Assembly (NCBI RefSeq): GCF_003574445.1 | Contig: NZ_KZ984549.1 | Span: forward strand, 186,001 to 250,000 | Direction of reading: 5' to 3' | Length of the DNA: 64,000 bases | Origin: Streptomyces sp. YIM 130001 | GTDB lineage: Bacteria; Actinomycetota; Actinomycetes; Streptomycetales; Streptomycetaceae | In this document: in pieces, positions 24,053-32,037 of the stretch | Layout: each line of letters opens with the position of its first letter | Position numbering within the stretch: position 1 is the first letter of the stretch | Position numbers and translations under genes: made by a program | Notes under the pieces: model-generated | The model's input: only the letters and a program-made list of their open reading frames with translations | The model's database searches: none | What the model was told of the DNA's origin: nothing

Positions 24053-25771
24053 ATGCGCGAACGCGCCCCCATCCATTCCACCGTGCCCGCTTCCGTGGCC
24101 CAGCTGTCGGTCAGGGACGTCACCAAGTCCTACGGCACCCGTAGCGTCCTCGACCAGGTCTCCTTCACCGTCCGGCCGGGCGAGAAGGCCGCCGTCGTAG
24201 GCGAGAACGGCTCGGGCAAGTCCACCCTGCTGCGCCTTTTGGCGGGCGCGGAGGCGCCGGACCTCGGCGAGATCACCGTCGTCTTCCCCGGCGGCACGGG
24301 CCATCTCGCCCAGACCCTGGATCTCGATCCCGTCTGCACGGTGCAGGACGCCGTCGACCTCGCCCTCGCCGAGCTGCGCGACATGGAGCGCAGGATCCAG
24401 GCCGCGGAGAAGTGCCTCGGCGACGCTTCACCGGACGAACTCGCCGCGTACGGCGAGCTGTTGACCACGTACGAAGAACGCGGCGGCTACCGGGCGGATG
24501 CCCGTCTGGACGCCGCCATGCACGGTCTCGGACTCACCGGAGTGACCCGCGACCGCGTGCTCGGCTCGCTCTCCGGCGGTGAGCAGTCCCGGCTCGCGCT
24601 CGCCTGCGTCCTGGCCGCCGCACCCGAGCTGCTGCTCCTCGACGAGCCGACGAATCACCTCGACGCATCGGCCGTGCACTGGCTCGAGGAGCATCTGCGC
24701 GCGCACCGCGGCACCGTCGTCGCGGTCACCCACGACCGCGGGTTCCTGGAACGCATCGCGACCACGATCCTCGAGGTCGACCGGGACTCCCGCACGGTGC
24801 ACCGGTACGGCGACGGCTGGGCGGGCTACCGCTCCGCGAAGGCGTCCGCCCGCCGTCGCGCGGTGCAGGACCATGCCCAGTGGCTCGAGGAGCTGGCCCG
24901 CTCGGAGGAACTGCTCGCGGCGGCCACGAAACGCCTGTCCGGCACGGGCAGGGACCCTCGGCAGGGCTTCGGCAAGCACCGCCGTTCGCACGAGGCGAAG
25001 CTCGGCGGGCAGGTGCGCGCGGTCCGTGAGCGCCTCGCCCAGCTGCAGCGCAACCCGGTGCCCGCACCGCCGGAACCCCTGCGGTTCACGGCCGCACCGA
25101 CGACGGCGCGCGAGGCCGACGCGGAGGCGCTTCGCACAGCCGGCGCCGACCGCACGGTCGCCCGCCTCGATGGCGTACGGGTCGGTGAACGGCTGCGCCT
25201 GGACGGCGTGTTGACTCTCTCGCAAGGGCAGCGGCTGCTGGTCACGGGCAGGAACGGCGCGGGCAAGAGCACACTGCTGCGCCTCCTGGCCGGTGACCTC
25301 GAGCCGGACGCCGGCACGGTGCGGCGCCCCGCACGGATCGGCTACCTGGCACAGGAGCTGCCGGCGCGCATCACGCGCCGCTCCCTGCTCGCGACCTTCG
25401 CGACCGGACTCCCGGGTCCGGCCGAGGACCATGCGCAACAGCTCCTCGCGCTCGGCCTGTTCCGGGAGGAGGACCTGTTCGTCGAGGTCGCGGCGCTCTC
25501 CGCAGGGCAGCAGCGCCGGCTGCAGATCGCCCGCCTGGTCACGCGCCCGGCGGACCTGCTCGTACTCGACGAACCGACGAATCACATCGCCCTCGACCTG
25601 GTGGAGGACCTTCAGGCGGCACTCGCGGCTTATCCGGGCCCGGTGGTCGCGGTCTCGCACGACCGCGGCTTCCGCGACCACTTCCCCGGGAATCGGCTCG
25701 AACTGCACGACGGCCGCGTCAGCACACCGACGACGACACCCCTTCAAGGAAACGGAGCGACCCGATCATGA
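24053..25771 (+). CDS. ABC-F family ribosome-protection ATPase
   Basis: The 572-residue protein has two ABC ATPase domains and no membrane segment, the ABC-F layout. The first has Walker A GENGSGKST (from Gly50), signature LSGGEQ and Walker B LLLLDEPTNHLD. The second has GRNGAGKST, LSAGQQ and LLVLDEPTNHIA. Between them is a basic helical linker (about 215-330) of the length that reaches the drug site in antibiotic-resistance ABC-F proteins. The predicted function is displacement of ribosome-bound antibiotics acting at the peptidyl-transferase centre. The ATG follows AGGGGAAG. It overlaps the next gene by four bases. The leader peptide and attenuator upstream strongly support drug-inducible expression. 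Confidence 0.9.
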   Translation: MRERAPIHSTVPASVAQLSVRDVTKSYGTRSVLDQVSFTVRPGEKAAVVGENGSGKSTLLRLLAGAEAPDLGEITVVFPGGTGHLAQTLDLDPVCTVQDAVDLALAELRDMERRIQAAEKCLGDASPDELAAYGELLTTYEERGGYRADARLDAAMHGLGLTGVTRDRVLGSLSGGEQSRLALACVLAAAPELLLLDEPTNHLDASAVHWLEEHLRAHRGTVVAVTHDRGFLERIATTILEVDRDSRTVHRYGDGWAGYRSAKASARRRAVQDHAQWLEELARSEELLAAATKRLSGTGRDPRQGFGKHRRSHEAKLGGQVRAVRERLAQLQRNPVPAPPEPLRFTAAPTTAREADAEALRTAGADRTVARLDGVRVGERLRLDGVLTLSQGQRLLVTGRNGAGKSTLLRLLAGDLEPDAGTVRRPARIGYLAQELPARITRRSLLATFATGLPGPAEDHAQQLLALGLFREEDLFVEVAALSAGQQRRLQIARLVTRPADLLVLDEPTNHIALDLVEDLQAALAAYPGPVVAVSHDRGFRDHFPGNRLELHDGRVSTPTTTPLQGNGATRS

Positions 25772-26718
25772 CCGGATCAGCCACACCCCAGGACCTCGCC
25801 CGCCGGACCTCAGCCGCCGTCGACGCGGCGGTCGGTGCCGGGCGCGACCTCGGGCTCACCGTGACCGATGCGACGGTGCTGCACGATCTGTTCTCCGTGG
25901 TGGTGCATCTCGCACCCTCCCCGGTGGTGGCCCGCATCCCCGTGGTCCTGCCCTCGGCTCCGGATCCGGCCGCTCTGTCGCACCGGCAGCAGGACGAGCT
26001 GGATGTGGCGCAGTGGCTCGCGGAGCAGGGCACGCCCGTGATCCCGCCCAGCCCACTGGTCCCGCGCGAGCCCGTGCAGCGGGACGGATTCTCGATCACC
26101 TTCTGGACGCACCTCGCGGAGGACTCCGGCAAGGAGCCCGACTACGTGGCGAACTCCGAGAGCGTGGCGGCGCTGCATGCCGCGCTGCGCGCGTATCCGG
26201 GGAAGCTGTCCTTCCTGTCCGCCGCGGAGCCGTCGTTCGTCACGGAGGGCCTCACGCTTCTCGAGCAGCAGCCCGTGCTCGTGACCCGGGAGGACCTGGA
26301 ACGGGCGCGACGGGAGTGGCGGGTCCTGGAGCCGCTCGTGCGCTCCCGGGCCGTCTTCGAGGAGGCCTTCCCGGGTGTCGAGGTGCAGCCGGTGCACGGC
26401 GACTCCCCGCCCGCGAACATCTTCCACGGGGTGGACGGCGACCTCTACTCCGATTTCGAGATGATCACGCTCGGCCCCGTGGAGTGGGATCTGGCCTCGC
26501 TCGGACCGGAGTTGGAGGCGGCGTACGACCGCGGTGCGCGCCGGGCCGGTCTGCGGCCGCTGCGGGGGGACGTGCTGCGCTTCGTGAATGCCCTGGGGAG
26601 CTTGCGCGCGATCACCGTGCTCACGCTGGTGCCGCAACTGCCCGTCCTCGAGGAGTACATGAAGCCGGCCATCGACCAGTGGCGGACGATGCCGTTCGCC
26701 GGCGGTCTGGCCGGCTGA
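25768..26718 (+). CDS. Aminoglycoside phosphotransferase (APH)-like kinase
   Basis: The 316-residue protein is translationally coupled to the ABC-F gene through an ATGA overlap. It has the protein-kinase-like APH core: a catalytic loop HGDSPPANIF (His210, Asp212, Asn217) and a metal site DFE at Asp229, where the family normally has D-[FILV]-[DEG]. The N-lobe is shorter and less conserved (VVARIPVVLPSA). APH-fold enzymes phosphorylate aminoglycosides, macrolides, choline, homoserine or other alcohols, so the substrate here is open. Coupling with ABC-F suggests a role in drug tolerance, perhaps inactivation of the same class of drug, but this is inference. Confidence 0.8.
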   Translation: MTGSATPQDLARRTSAAVDAAVGAGRDLGLTVTDATVLHDLFSVVVHLAPSPVVARIPVVLPSAPDPAALSHRQQDELDVAQWLAEQGTPVIPPSPLVPREPVQRDGFSITFWTHLAEDSGKEPDYVANSESVAALHAALRAYPGKLSFLSAAEPSFVTEGLTLLEQQPVLVTREDLERARREWRVLEPLVRSRAVFEEAFPGVEVQPVHGDSPPANIFHGVDGDLYSDFEMITLGPVEWDLASLGPELEAAYDRGARRAGLRPLRGDVLRFVNALGSLRAITVLTLVPQLPVLEEYMKPAIDQWRTMPFAGGLAG

Positions 26719-26763
26719 GCAGCGGGGAGCCCGTCCGGCGTACGTCCGTCGGGCGGGCCCCTG

Positions 26764-26892
26764 TCAGTCGGCTACGGCCGCGGCGGTGCCGGCGGAGGTC
26801 GCTGCGACGGTACGCATCACGGCGGCGTTGACCGCGTCAGCGCCCCAGCTGCCCTGCTCCCCCGCCTCGTCAGTGCCGGCGGCCGTCGTCAT
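26764..26892 (-). CDS. Possible 42-residue small ORF overlapping the TetR stop codon
   Basis: A frame starting at ATG 26892 inside the end of the TetR gene reads MTTAAGTDEAGEQGSWGADA and ends AATSAGTAAAVAD. Codon third positions are G/C-rich and it begins before the TetR stop codon, as coupled genes do. It could equally be the C-terminus of a longer protein separated by a frameshift. No ribosome site is obvious. Confidence 0.25.
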   Translation of the reverse strand: MTTAAGTDEAGEQGSWGADAVNAAVMRTVAATSAGTAAAVAD

Positions 26893-27967
26893 CCCTGGTT
26901 CGGTGGACGGCCACGGCGTGGCCCGCGCCGCGCCCTTCCGCGCGGGCCACGATCAGGCCGTCCCGGCAGCGGACGGCGGCCTCGGTGAGGTCGTCCGGAG
27001 CGTCGAGGCCGATCGCTGCGGGGACCGTACCGGCGTCGTCGAGGACGATGCGCAGGCGCGGCAGTTGTTCCGGGGGGAACACCCGCAGCAGACATGCGAC
27101 GAGATCGACGATCCGCAGGCGGGCCAGACGGCCCGTCTCGGCGGGGTCCCCCGTCACGACGACGCAGGTCACGGCTTCACCCTGGGGCGCGTCTCGCAGT
27201 GCGTCCCCGACTGCGGACAGACGGCGCACGCCGAGGACGACCACCATCGCGTCCTCGTCCAGATCGACCGGACGCCCGGTGACCTCGTCCACGAGACCGC
27301 CGGGCGCCTCCCAGTCCGCGCTGGTGGCAGCCGCCGGTGCGACGTACGGCAGATGGGGCGGATCGGCGTCGTCGGTCAGGGGCGTGGCGGCCAGATGTCC
27401 GGCGGCACGGGCGATGTCGAAGGGGTCGTGGACGCCGGGGGCGTTCTCGGCGAGGCTCGCCGTGCCGTGCAACAGGGTCAGGGCGAGTGCGGCGCGCCGG
27501 ACCGCTCCGGTCCGCAGTGGAGCATGCGGCTCGAGCGCGAGGGCGAGCAACTGGGCCTCGAAACGGGCGAGTTCGGCCAGCGCCTCGCGGGCCGGTTCGC
27601 CGGCGACGACTCCCGAGAGCGAGCGCAGCTGGAGGTGTCCCTGACTGGGGGTGTCGCCGATGAAGGGCAGCCGTTCGAGCCAGATCCGGGCGAAGGCGCT
27701 CAGCGCCTGCTCGGCATCGGCGGGTGACTTCGCGGGAGGTTCCGCGATCGCCCGGTCCTGCTCGGCCGCTGCGGCGAGCACCGCGAGATACAGGGCGCGC
27801 TTGCCCGTGAAGTTGGAGTAGACGGCGCCGCGGGTCAGTTCGGCGCGCTCCGCGATCCGGTCCACCTTGGCGTCGGCGAAGCCGCGCTCGGCGAACTCCG
27901 CGCGGGCGGCGACGAGCACCGCGGCACGGGTCCGTTCCTGTTGCTGTGCGCGGGTCAGTCGCACCAT
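26870..27967 (-). CDS. TetR-family regulator with an unusual C-terminal extension
   Basis: The 365-residue protein has a normal TetR head (about 5-55: RAQQQERTRAAVLVAARAEFAERGFADAKVDRIAERAELTRGAVYSNFTGKRALYLAV) and a helical ligand domain to about 190. The remaining 170 residues are not usual for TetR proteins. They look like a separate alpha/beta domain (VDLDEDAMVVVLGVRRLSAVGDALRDAPQGEAVTCVVVTGDP, then LRIVDLVACLLRVFPPEQLPRLRIVLDDAGT). The ATG at 27967 is preferred; one ten codons upstream (27997) is also possible. It diverges from the winged-helix gene at 28060 across a perfect palindrome, so autoregulation and control of the PPDK-like operon are plausible. Confidence 0.83.
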   Translation of the reverse strand: MVRLTRAQQQERTRAAVLVAARAEFAERGFADAKVDRIAERAELTRGAVYSNFTGKRALYLAVLAAAAEQDRAIAEPPAKSPADAEQALSAFARIWLERLPFIGDTPSQGHLQLRSLSGVVAGEPAREALAELARFEAQLLALALEPHAPLRTGAVRRAALALTLLHGTASLAENAPGVHDPFDIARAAGHLAATPLTDDADPPHLPYVAPAAATSADWEAPGGLVDEVTGRPVDLDEDAMVVVLGVRRLSAVGDALRDAPQGEAVTCVVVTGDPAETGRLARLRIVDLVACLLRVFPPEQLPRLRIVLDDAGTVPAAIGLDAPDDLTEAAVRCRDGLIVARAEGRGAGHAVAVHRTRDDDGRRH

Positions 27968-28017
27968 CCGTACCTGCCTTCCATCGGGCCGTGTCATGAT
28001 ACAGATGGCATCCGGAT

Positions 28018-28029
28018 GATGACGTCATC
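28018..28029. promoter_or_regulatory. Palindromic operator between divergent TetR and winged-helix genes
   Basis: GATGACGTCATC is a perfect 12-bp palindrome flanked by further partial symmetry (GGAT before, CCG after). It sits between the two divergent starts, the expected place for a TetR operator. Confidence 0.6.
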
Positions 28030-28059
28030 CGAATTTCTCGGACACTGGAGGAACGAGCA

Positions 28060-28680
28060 GTGAGCCCGCCCCACGACCAGGACACCCGACTCCTCGTGCT
28101 GCACGCCCTGCGCTGCGCCGGCGCCTGCGGTACGGACCGCATCGGCCACGTCACCGGCGTCGGCCCGTTCGACGTCGAGTCGGAGCTCATCGATCTCGGT
28201 GCCGCGGGGCTCGTGACCCGTATGTCTCGCGACATGCCCTACTGGAGCCTCACGGACGCCGGCCGGGCGGCCGCGGCCCTGCGGATCCGGGACGAGCTGG
28301 ATTCGGCCGCCACACGCGACACCGTGGCGGCGGCGTACGAGCGGTTCCTGGTGCTCAACCCCGAGCTTCTCGACCTCTGCCGAGCCTGGCAACTGCGGCC
28401 CGTCGACGGCGTCTTGACCGCCAACGACCACCGCGATGCCACCTACGACAGACATGTCCTTGACCTGTTCGCGGACCTCGACCGGCGAGCCGAGCCGGTA
28501 CTCGACAAACTGACCGCGGCACTCCCGCGGTTCGGCCGGTACCGGGTGCGCTTCGCCGATGTACTGGGCCGCGCCCGCTCCGGCGAGCTCGAGTACGTCA
28601 CCGACAGCACCCTTTCGTTCCACACGATCTGGGCGGAGCTGCACGAAGACCTGCTGGCCACCCTGGGGCTGCAGCGATGA
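28060..28680 (+). CDS. Winged-helix transcriptional regulator of the PPDK-like operon
   Basis: The 206-residue protein begins at GTG 28060, behind CTGGAGGAACGAGCA. The N-terminal 70 residues look like a winged helix of the MarR/PadR kind (TRLLVLHALRCAGACGTDRIGHVTGVGPFDVESELIDLGAAGLVTRMSRDMPYWSLTDAGR). The rest is helical and has no recognised catalytic motif (RFLVLNPELLDLCRAWQLR, then DLFADLDRRAEPVLDKLTAALPRFGRYRVRFADVLGRA). It overlaps the PPDK-like gene by ATGA, so the two are made together. The constant pairing of such proteins with PPDK-like partners suggests a joint role that is not known to me; a regulator or subunit are both possible. Confidence 0.72.
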   Translation: MSPPHDQDTRLLVLHALRCAGACGTDRIGHVTGVGPFDVESELIDLGAAGLVTRMSRDMPYWSLTDAGRAAAALRIRDELDSAATRDTVAAAYERFLVLNPELLDLCRAWQLRPVDGVLTANDHRDATYDRHVLDLFADLDRRAEPVLDKLTAALPRFGRYRVRFADVLGRARSGELEYVTDSTLSFHTIWAELHEDLLATLGLQR

Positions 28681-30347
28681 AGTGGATCCGCCACCTGTCC
28701 GCCGAACCGGACGAACCGGCCGAGGAGTTGGGCGGCAAGGCGCACGGGCTCGTGCTCCTGCATCGCCTCGGTTGCCGGGTGCCGGCGGGCTTCGTCATCA
28801 CCGCCGCGGCCTGCCGGGCCTTTCTGCGGGACGGGCGCGCACCTGACGGTCTGCGGGATGAACTGGTCCGAGCTGCGGGCGAGTTGGAGCGCGGCACGGG
28901 ACGCGTGCTGGGTGGCCCGGAGGCGCCGCTGGCCGTGTCGGTACGTTCCGGCGCCGGCGTCTCGATGCCCGGCATGATGAACACCGTCCTCAACCTCGGT
29001 CTCACCACCGCGGCCACCGAAGGTCTGGCCGCGGAGACGGGTGACAGGGGATTCGCCGAGGACTCGCGGCTGAGGTTCCTCACGAGCTTCGCCGGCGCGG
29101 TCACCGACGCGGACGTGGCCGGCGTGACGGCCGGGCACCAGAGCGATGCCGGGGCCGCCGCGCGGGCGGTGCAGGACCTGGTGCTCGACCGCTGCGGCCG
29201 CCCCGTCCCGGACGACGCCGTCGGCCAGTTGGAGTGGGCGGTGGAGTCCGTGTTCGCCTCCTGGAACACCCCTCGCGCCCGCACCTACCGTTCACTGAAC
29301 GGGATCCCCGAGGACCTCGGCACCGCCGTGGTCGTCCAGCGGATGGTGTTCGGGAACCGCGACGGCCGCAGCGGGACCGGCGTCGCCTTCAGCCGCGATC
29401 CGAACACCGGCGGGAGCACGCCGTACGGCGAGGTGCTGTTCGGGCGGCAGGGCGAGGACGTCGTGTCCGGCAGTACGACGACCCGGCCACTCGGGGACCT
29501 CGCCGAGCGGGAGCCGCAGGTGTGGAGCGAGCTCCTCGGCGCGCTCCGCCGGATCGAGGCCCACTACCGCGATGCCTGCTACGTCGAATTCACCTTCGAG
29601 GCAGGCGAGTTGTGGCTGCTTCAGGTCCGACCCGGCAGGTTCGTGGGTGGCGCGGCCGTCCGCCTCGCCACCGAACTCGCCGACGAGCGGATGATCGACC
29701 ACGGCGAGGCGCTGCTCCGCGTCGCTCCCGGCCACCTCCGGCACGCCCGTACGCCGCGCGTCGCACCGTCCCCCGAGACCGAGGTGCTCGCCCGCGGGGT
29801 GGGTGCCTGCCCCGGTGTGGCGGTGGGGCGCGTGGCAACCACCGCGGAAGGTGCCGTGCGTATGGCCCGGGGCGCGCCGGTGATCCTGGTCCGCCCGGAG
29901 ACGTCCCCGAACGACATGCACGGACTCGCCGCTGCGGCCGGGATCGTCACCGCGCGCGGCGGCCCTGCGAGCCACGCGGCGGTGGTCGCCCGGTCGATGG
30001 GCAGACCCGCGGTCGTCGGCGTCGTCGGCCTCCGCGTCGACTCCGGGTCCGGCTCGATGACGGTCGGCGGACGCACCGTGACCGACGGCACCCTGGTCAC
30101 CATCGACGGAACCGGCGGCGAAGTCGTCCTCGGCGCCCCACGCATCGTCGAGAACCCGGCCGGGGGCTCGCTGTCCCGGCTGCTCACCTGGGCCGACGAG
30201 ATCTCCGGTCGTATCGCACACGCCGCCTCGGACCACTCCCCGTGCGACGAGATCTCCGGTCGTATCGCACACGCCGCCTCGGACCACTCCCCGTGCGACG
30301 AGATCAGCCGCCTGGAGGCCGCGCACGCCGTACTCCGAGCGCGCTGA
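28677..30347 (+). CDS. PPDK-like PEP/pyruvate-binding protein lacking the C-terminal PEP domain
   Basis: The 556-residue protein keeps the N-terminal ATP-grasp domain of pyruvate phosphate dikinase (LAVSVRSGAGVSMPGMMNTVLNLGL near residue 85-110, GTGVAFSRDPNTGGSTPYGEVLFG, CYVEFTFEAGELWLLQVRPGR). It also keeps the swivelling phosphohistidine domain (ARGGPASHAAVVARSMGRPAVVG, about 430-452). The C-terminal TIM barrel that binds PEP/pyruvate is missing, since intact PPDK has about 870-900 residues. The regulatory threonine two residues before the catalytic histidine in PPDK is alanine here. Residues 507-544 are a duplicated 17-residue unit encoded by a perfect 51-bp tandem repeat. It may be a phosphotransfer protein with a separate acceptor, or a decayed enzyme. 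Confidence 0.82.
   Translation: MKWIRHLSAEPDEPAEELGGKAHGLVLLHRLGCRVPAGFVITAAACRAFLRDGRAPDGLRDELVRAAGELERGTGRVLGGPEAPLAVSVRSGAGVSMPGMMNTVLNLGLTTAATEGLAAETGDRGFAEDSRLRFLTSFAGAVTDADVAGVTAGHQSDAGAAARAVQDLVLDRCGRPVPDDAVGQLEWAVESVFASWNTPRARTYRSLNGIPEDLGTAVVVQRMVFGNRDGRSGTGVAFSRDPNTGGSTPYGEVLFGRQGEDVVSGSTTTRPLGDLAEREPQVWSELLGALRRIEAHYRDACYVEFTFEAGELWLLQVRPGRFVGGAAVRLATELADERMIDHGEALLRVAPGHLRHARTPRVAPSPETEVLARGVGACPGVAVGRVATTAEGAVRMARGAPVILVRPETSPNDMHGLAAAAGIVTARGGPASHAAVVARSMGRPAVVGVVGLRVDSGSGSMTVGGRTVTDGTLVTIDGTGGEVVLGAPRIVENPAGGSLSRLLTWADEISGRIAHAASDHSPCDEISGRIAHAASDHSPCDEISRLEAAHAVLRAR
30195..30296 (+). repeat. Perfect 51-bp tandem duplication inside the PPDK-like gene
   Basis: Two identical 51-base units lie head to tail (30195-30245 and 30246-30296), followed by the first nine bases of a third. 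Each encodes the 17 residues DEISGRIAHAASDHSPC in frame. Identity at all codon positions points to a recent duplication. Confidence 0.95.
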
Positions 30348-30439
30348 ACCTCGCATGCCGCTCCCCCCGGCTGCGCACCACGGGCGGCAGCCGCGCCCCC
30401 GAGGAGACCCCCCGTCACGCCCGAGCAAGGAGAGCATCC

Positions 30440-31027
30440 ATGGCAACTCGGCGCATCTATCTGGCCCGGCACGGAGCCGCCGACCCCTTCGGTGAACTGA
30501 CCGGGACCGGACAACGACAGACCGAACTGCTCGCCCACCGCCTGTCGGACCTCCCGGTGGACACCGTCTGGCACTCGCCACTGCCCCGAGCCGTGCGCTC
30601 CGCGGAGATCATCGGGGACCGGCTGCCACGCGCGGCTGTACGGGAAGCGACCGAACTGATCGATCACATCCCGTACGTGCCGGCGCAGCCGCCCGCGGAG
30701 TGGGCACCGTTCTTCGACGGGTACAGCGCGGCGGAGGCTGCGGAGGCAGCGCGCCGGTCCACCGCTCTCACCACGCGATTCGCCCGCCCCGCCGACCAGG
30801 AGACGCACGAGGTGCTGATCACCCACGCCTATCCGGTGGCCTGGCTGGTCCGTGACGCCCTGGACGCCCCCGTGGAACGCTGGCTCGGCCTCAACTGCGG
30901 CAACGCCGCACTCACCGTCATCGAGTACCGCTCCACCTCGGCCCCGACCGTACTGCTCTACAACGACATGGGGCACCTGACGCCCGAACTCCGCTGGACG
31001 GGCTTCCGCGCGGGTGTGTGGCCCTGA
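30440..31027 (+). CDS. Histidine phosphatase (phosphoglycerate-mutase-like) family protein
   Basis: The 195-residue protein has the family's phosphate pocket: LARHGAAD near the start with the nucleophilic histidine, HSPLPRAVRSAEIIGDRL, and the second histidine in VLITHAYPVAWLVRDAL. ATG 30440 follows AAGGAGAG. Branch-2-like small members hydrolyse sugar phosphates, nucleotide intermediates or alpha-ribazole phosphate; the precise substrate is not visible. It lies 92 bases downstream of the PPDK-like gene on the same strand and may belong to the same transcript. It converges with the VOC/ArsR pair. Confidence 0.85.
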   Translation: MATRRIYLARHGAADPFGELTGTGQRQTELLAHRLSDLPVDTVWHSPLPRAVRSAEIIGDRLPRAAVREATELIDHIPYVPAQPPAEWAPFFDGYSAAEAAEAARRSTALTTRFARPADQETHEVLITHAYPVAWLVRDALDAPVERWLGLNCGNAALTVIEYRSTSAPTVLLYNDMGHLTPELRWTGFRAGVWP

Positions 31028-31147
31028 CAACACCCATGGGGTGAACGGGACTTGGCGCCCGGCGTGGCGAGTGCCCGGCGAGCCGTCGCGGCCGGGCGAT
31101 AAGGCCGTGGGCACACCGCTCGCGGGCCTGACCGTGTCGGCGCGCGT

Positions 31148-31540
31148 CTACCGCGGCTGAGTGACGATCTGGACGAGGTTGCCGCAGCCGTCGTCGAGTA
31201 CGGCGGTGGTGACGGGGCCCATCTCCACGGGTTCCTGGGTGAACCGGACACCGAGGTCACGCAGGCGTTCGTACTCCGCGGTCACATCCTCGACGGCGAA
31301 CTGGGCGAGCGGGATCCCGTCACCGACGAGTGCGTCACGGTAGGGCTTCACGGCCGGGTGGACGGCGGGCTCGAGGAGGAGCTCGGTGCCGTCGGGGTCG
31401 TCGGGAGAGACGACGGTGAGCCAGCGGTGCTCCTCGCCCACCGGGACGTCGTGCTTGATCACGAAGCCGAGAACCTCGGTGTAGAAGCGCAGCGCCGCGG
31501 CCTGGTCGTCGACGAAGACGCTGGTCATATGGATCTTCAT
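31148..31540 (-). CDS. VOC (glyoxalase/bleomycin-resistance) family protein
   Basis: The 130-residue single-domain protein has the betaalphabetabetabeta repeat pattern of the VOC superfamily (MTSVFVDDQAAALRFYTEVLGFVIKHDVPVGEEHRWLTVVSPD, then FAVEDVTAEYERLRDLGVRFTQEPVEMGPVTTAVLDDGCGNLVQIV). Position DGCGN replaces the usual DPxGN. Its start codon overlaps the stop codon of the ArsR gene (ATGA), so they form one transcript repressed at the shared operator. Members bind or modify small toxic compounds. Which compound is not shown. Confidence 0.87.
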   Translation of the reverse strand: MKIHMTSVFVDDQAAALRFYTEVLGFVIKHDVPVGEEHRWLTVVSPDDPDGTELLLEPAVHPAVKPYRDALVGDGIPLAQFAVEDVTAEYERLRDLGVRFTQEPVEMGPVTTAVLDDGCGNLVQIVTQPR

Positions 31541-31839
31541 GGGGTGCTCTCCTCGGGTGCGGAATCTTTCGGTACGGGCCACCGCTCGGCGATCTGCCGC
31601 AACGGTGCCGTGTTCAGGTCATGGAATTTGTAGCGACCCTCCCGCCGGGTCTCGACGAGCCCGGCAGCCTCGAGCAGGGCAAGGTGCTGGGACACCGCCT
31701 GGCGCGACAGTCCGAGCCCGTGTTTCATGCTCAGCCGCGAGCAGATCTCGAACAGTGTCTGCCCGGGGCTCTCCGTCAGCTCGTCAAGGATCGTGCGGCG
31801 GGTGGGGTCGGCCAGTGCTTTGAACAGGTCGTCGGCCAC
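31537..31839 (-). CDS. ArsR-family helix-turn-helix regulator
   Basis: The 100-residue protein is a compact winged helix of the ArsR/SmtB family: ALADPTRRTILDELTESPGQTLFEICSRLSMKHGLGLSRQAVSQHLALLEAAGLVETRREGRYKFHDLN. It lacks the CxC metal-sensing motif of arsenic sensors, so it is probably not a classical metal regulator. It is closer to the VOC/AHSA1-linked ArsR group that responds to small organic signals. It forms an operon with the VOC gene and lies next to a perfect inverted repeat. Confidence 0.9.
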   Translation of the reverse strand: MADDLFKALADPTRRTILDELTESPGQTLFEICSRLSMKHGLGLSRQAVSQHLALLEAAGLVETRREGRYKFHDLNTAPLRQIAERWPVPKDSAPEESTP

Positions 31840-31848
31840 ATGGACAGC

Positions 31849-31872
31849 ATAGGCAAGTTATGGCTTGCCTAT
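31849..31872. promoter_or_regulatory. Perfect operator of the ArsR-VOC operon
   Basis: ATAGGCAAG and CTTGCCTAT form an exact 9-bp inverted repeat with a 6-base spacer (TTATGG), nine bases upstream of the ArsR start codon. This size and place are typical of ArsR autoregulatory operators. Confidence 0.75.
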
Positions 31873-32037
31873 CAAGTCGGGTGACGGACCGGCCCCTCGA
31901 GGGCATGAGAGTCGCGCCCGCGGGAACCCGGCCGCGCGACACCGTCGACCGCCCCCGCAGCAGAGACAGGCGGACGCACGACCGCACCACGACAGCAGTA
32001 CGCCTGCGTACGGCAGCCGTACGGAGAAGGAGTCACC

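Noticed and set aside
24428..25747. 439-codon minus-strand frame opposite the ABC-F gene
   Set aside because: Antisense shadow; the plus strand has both complete ATPase domains.
30195..30305. CRISPR-like repeat
   Set aside because: The units are directly adjacent without spacers and are in frame inside a coding region, so it is a tandem duplication.
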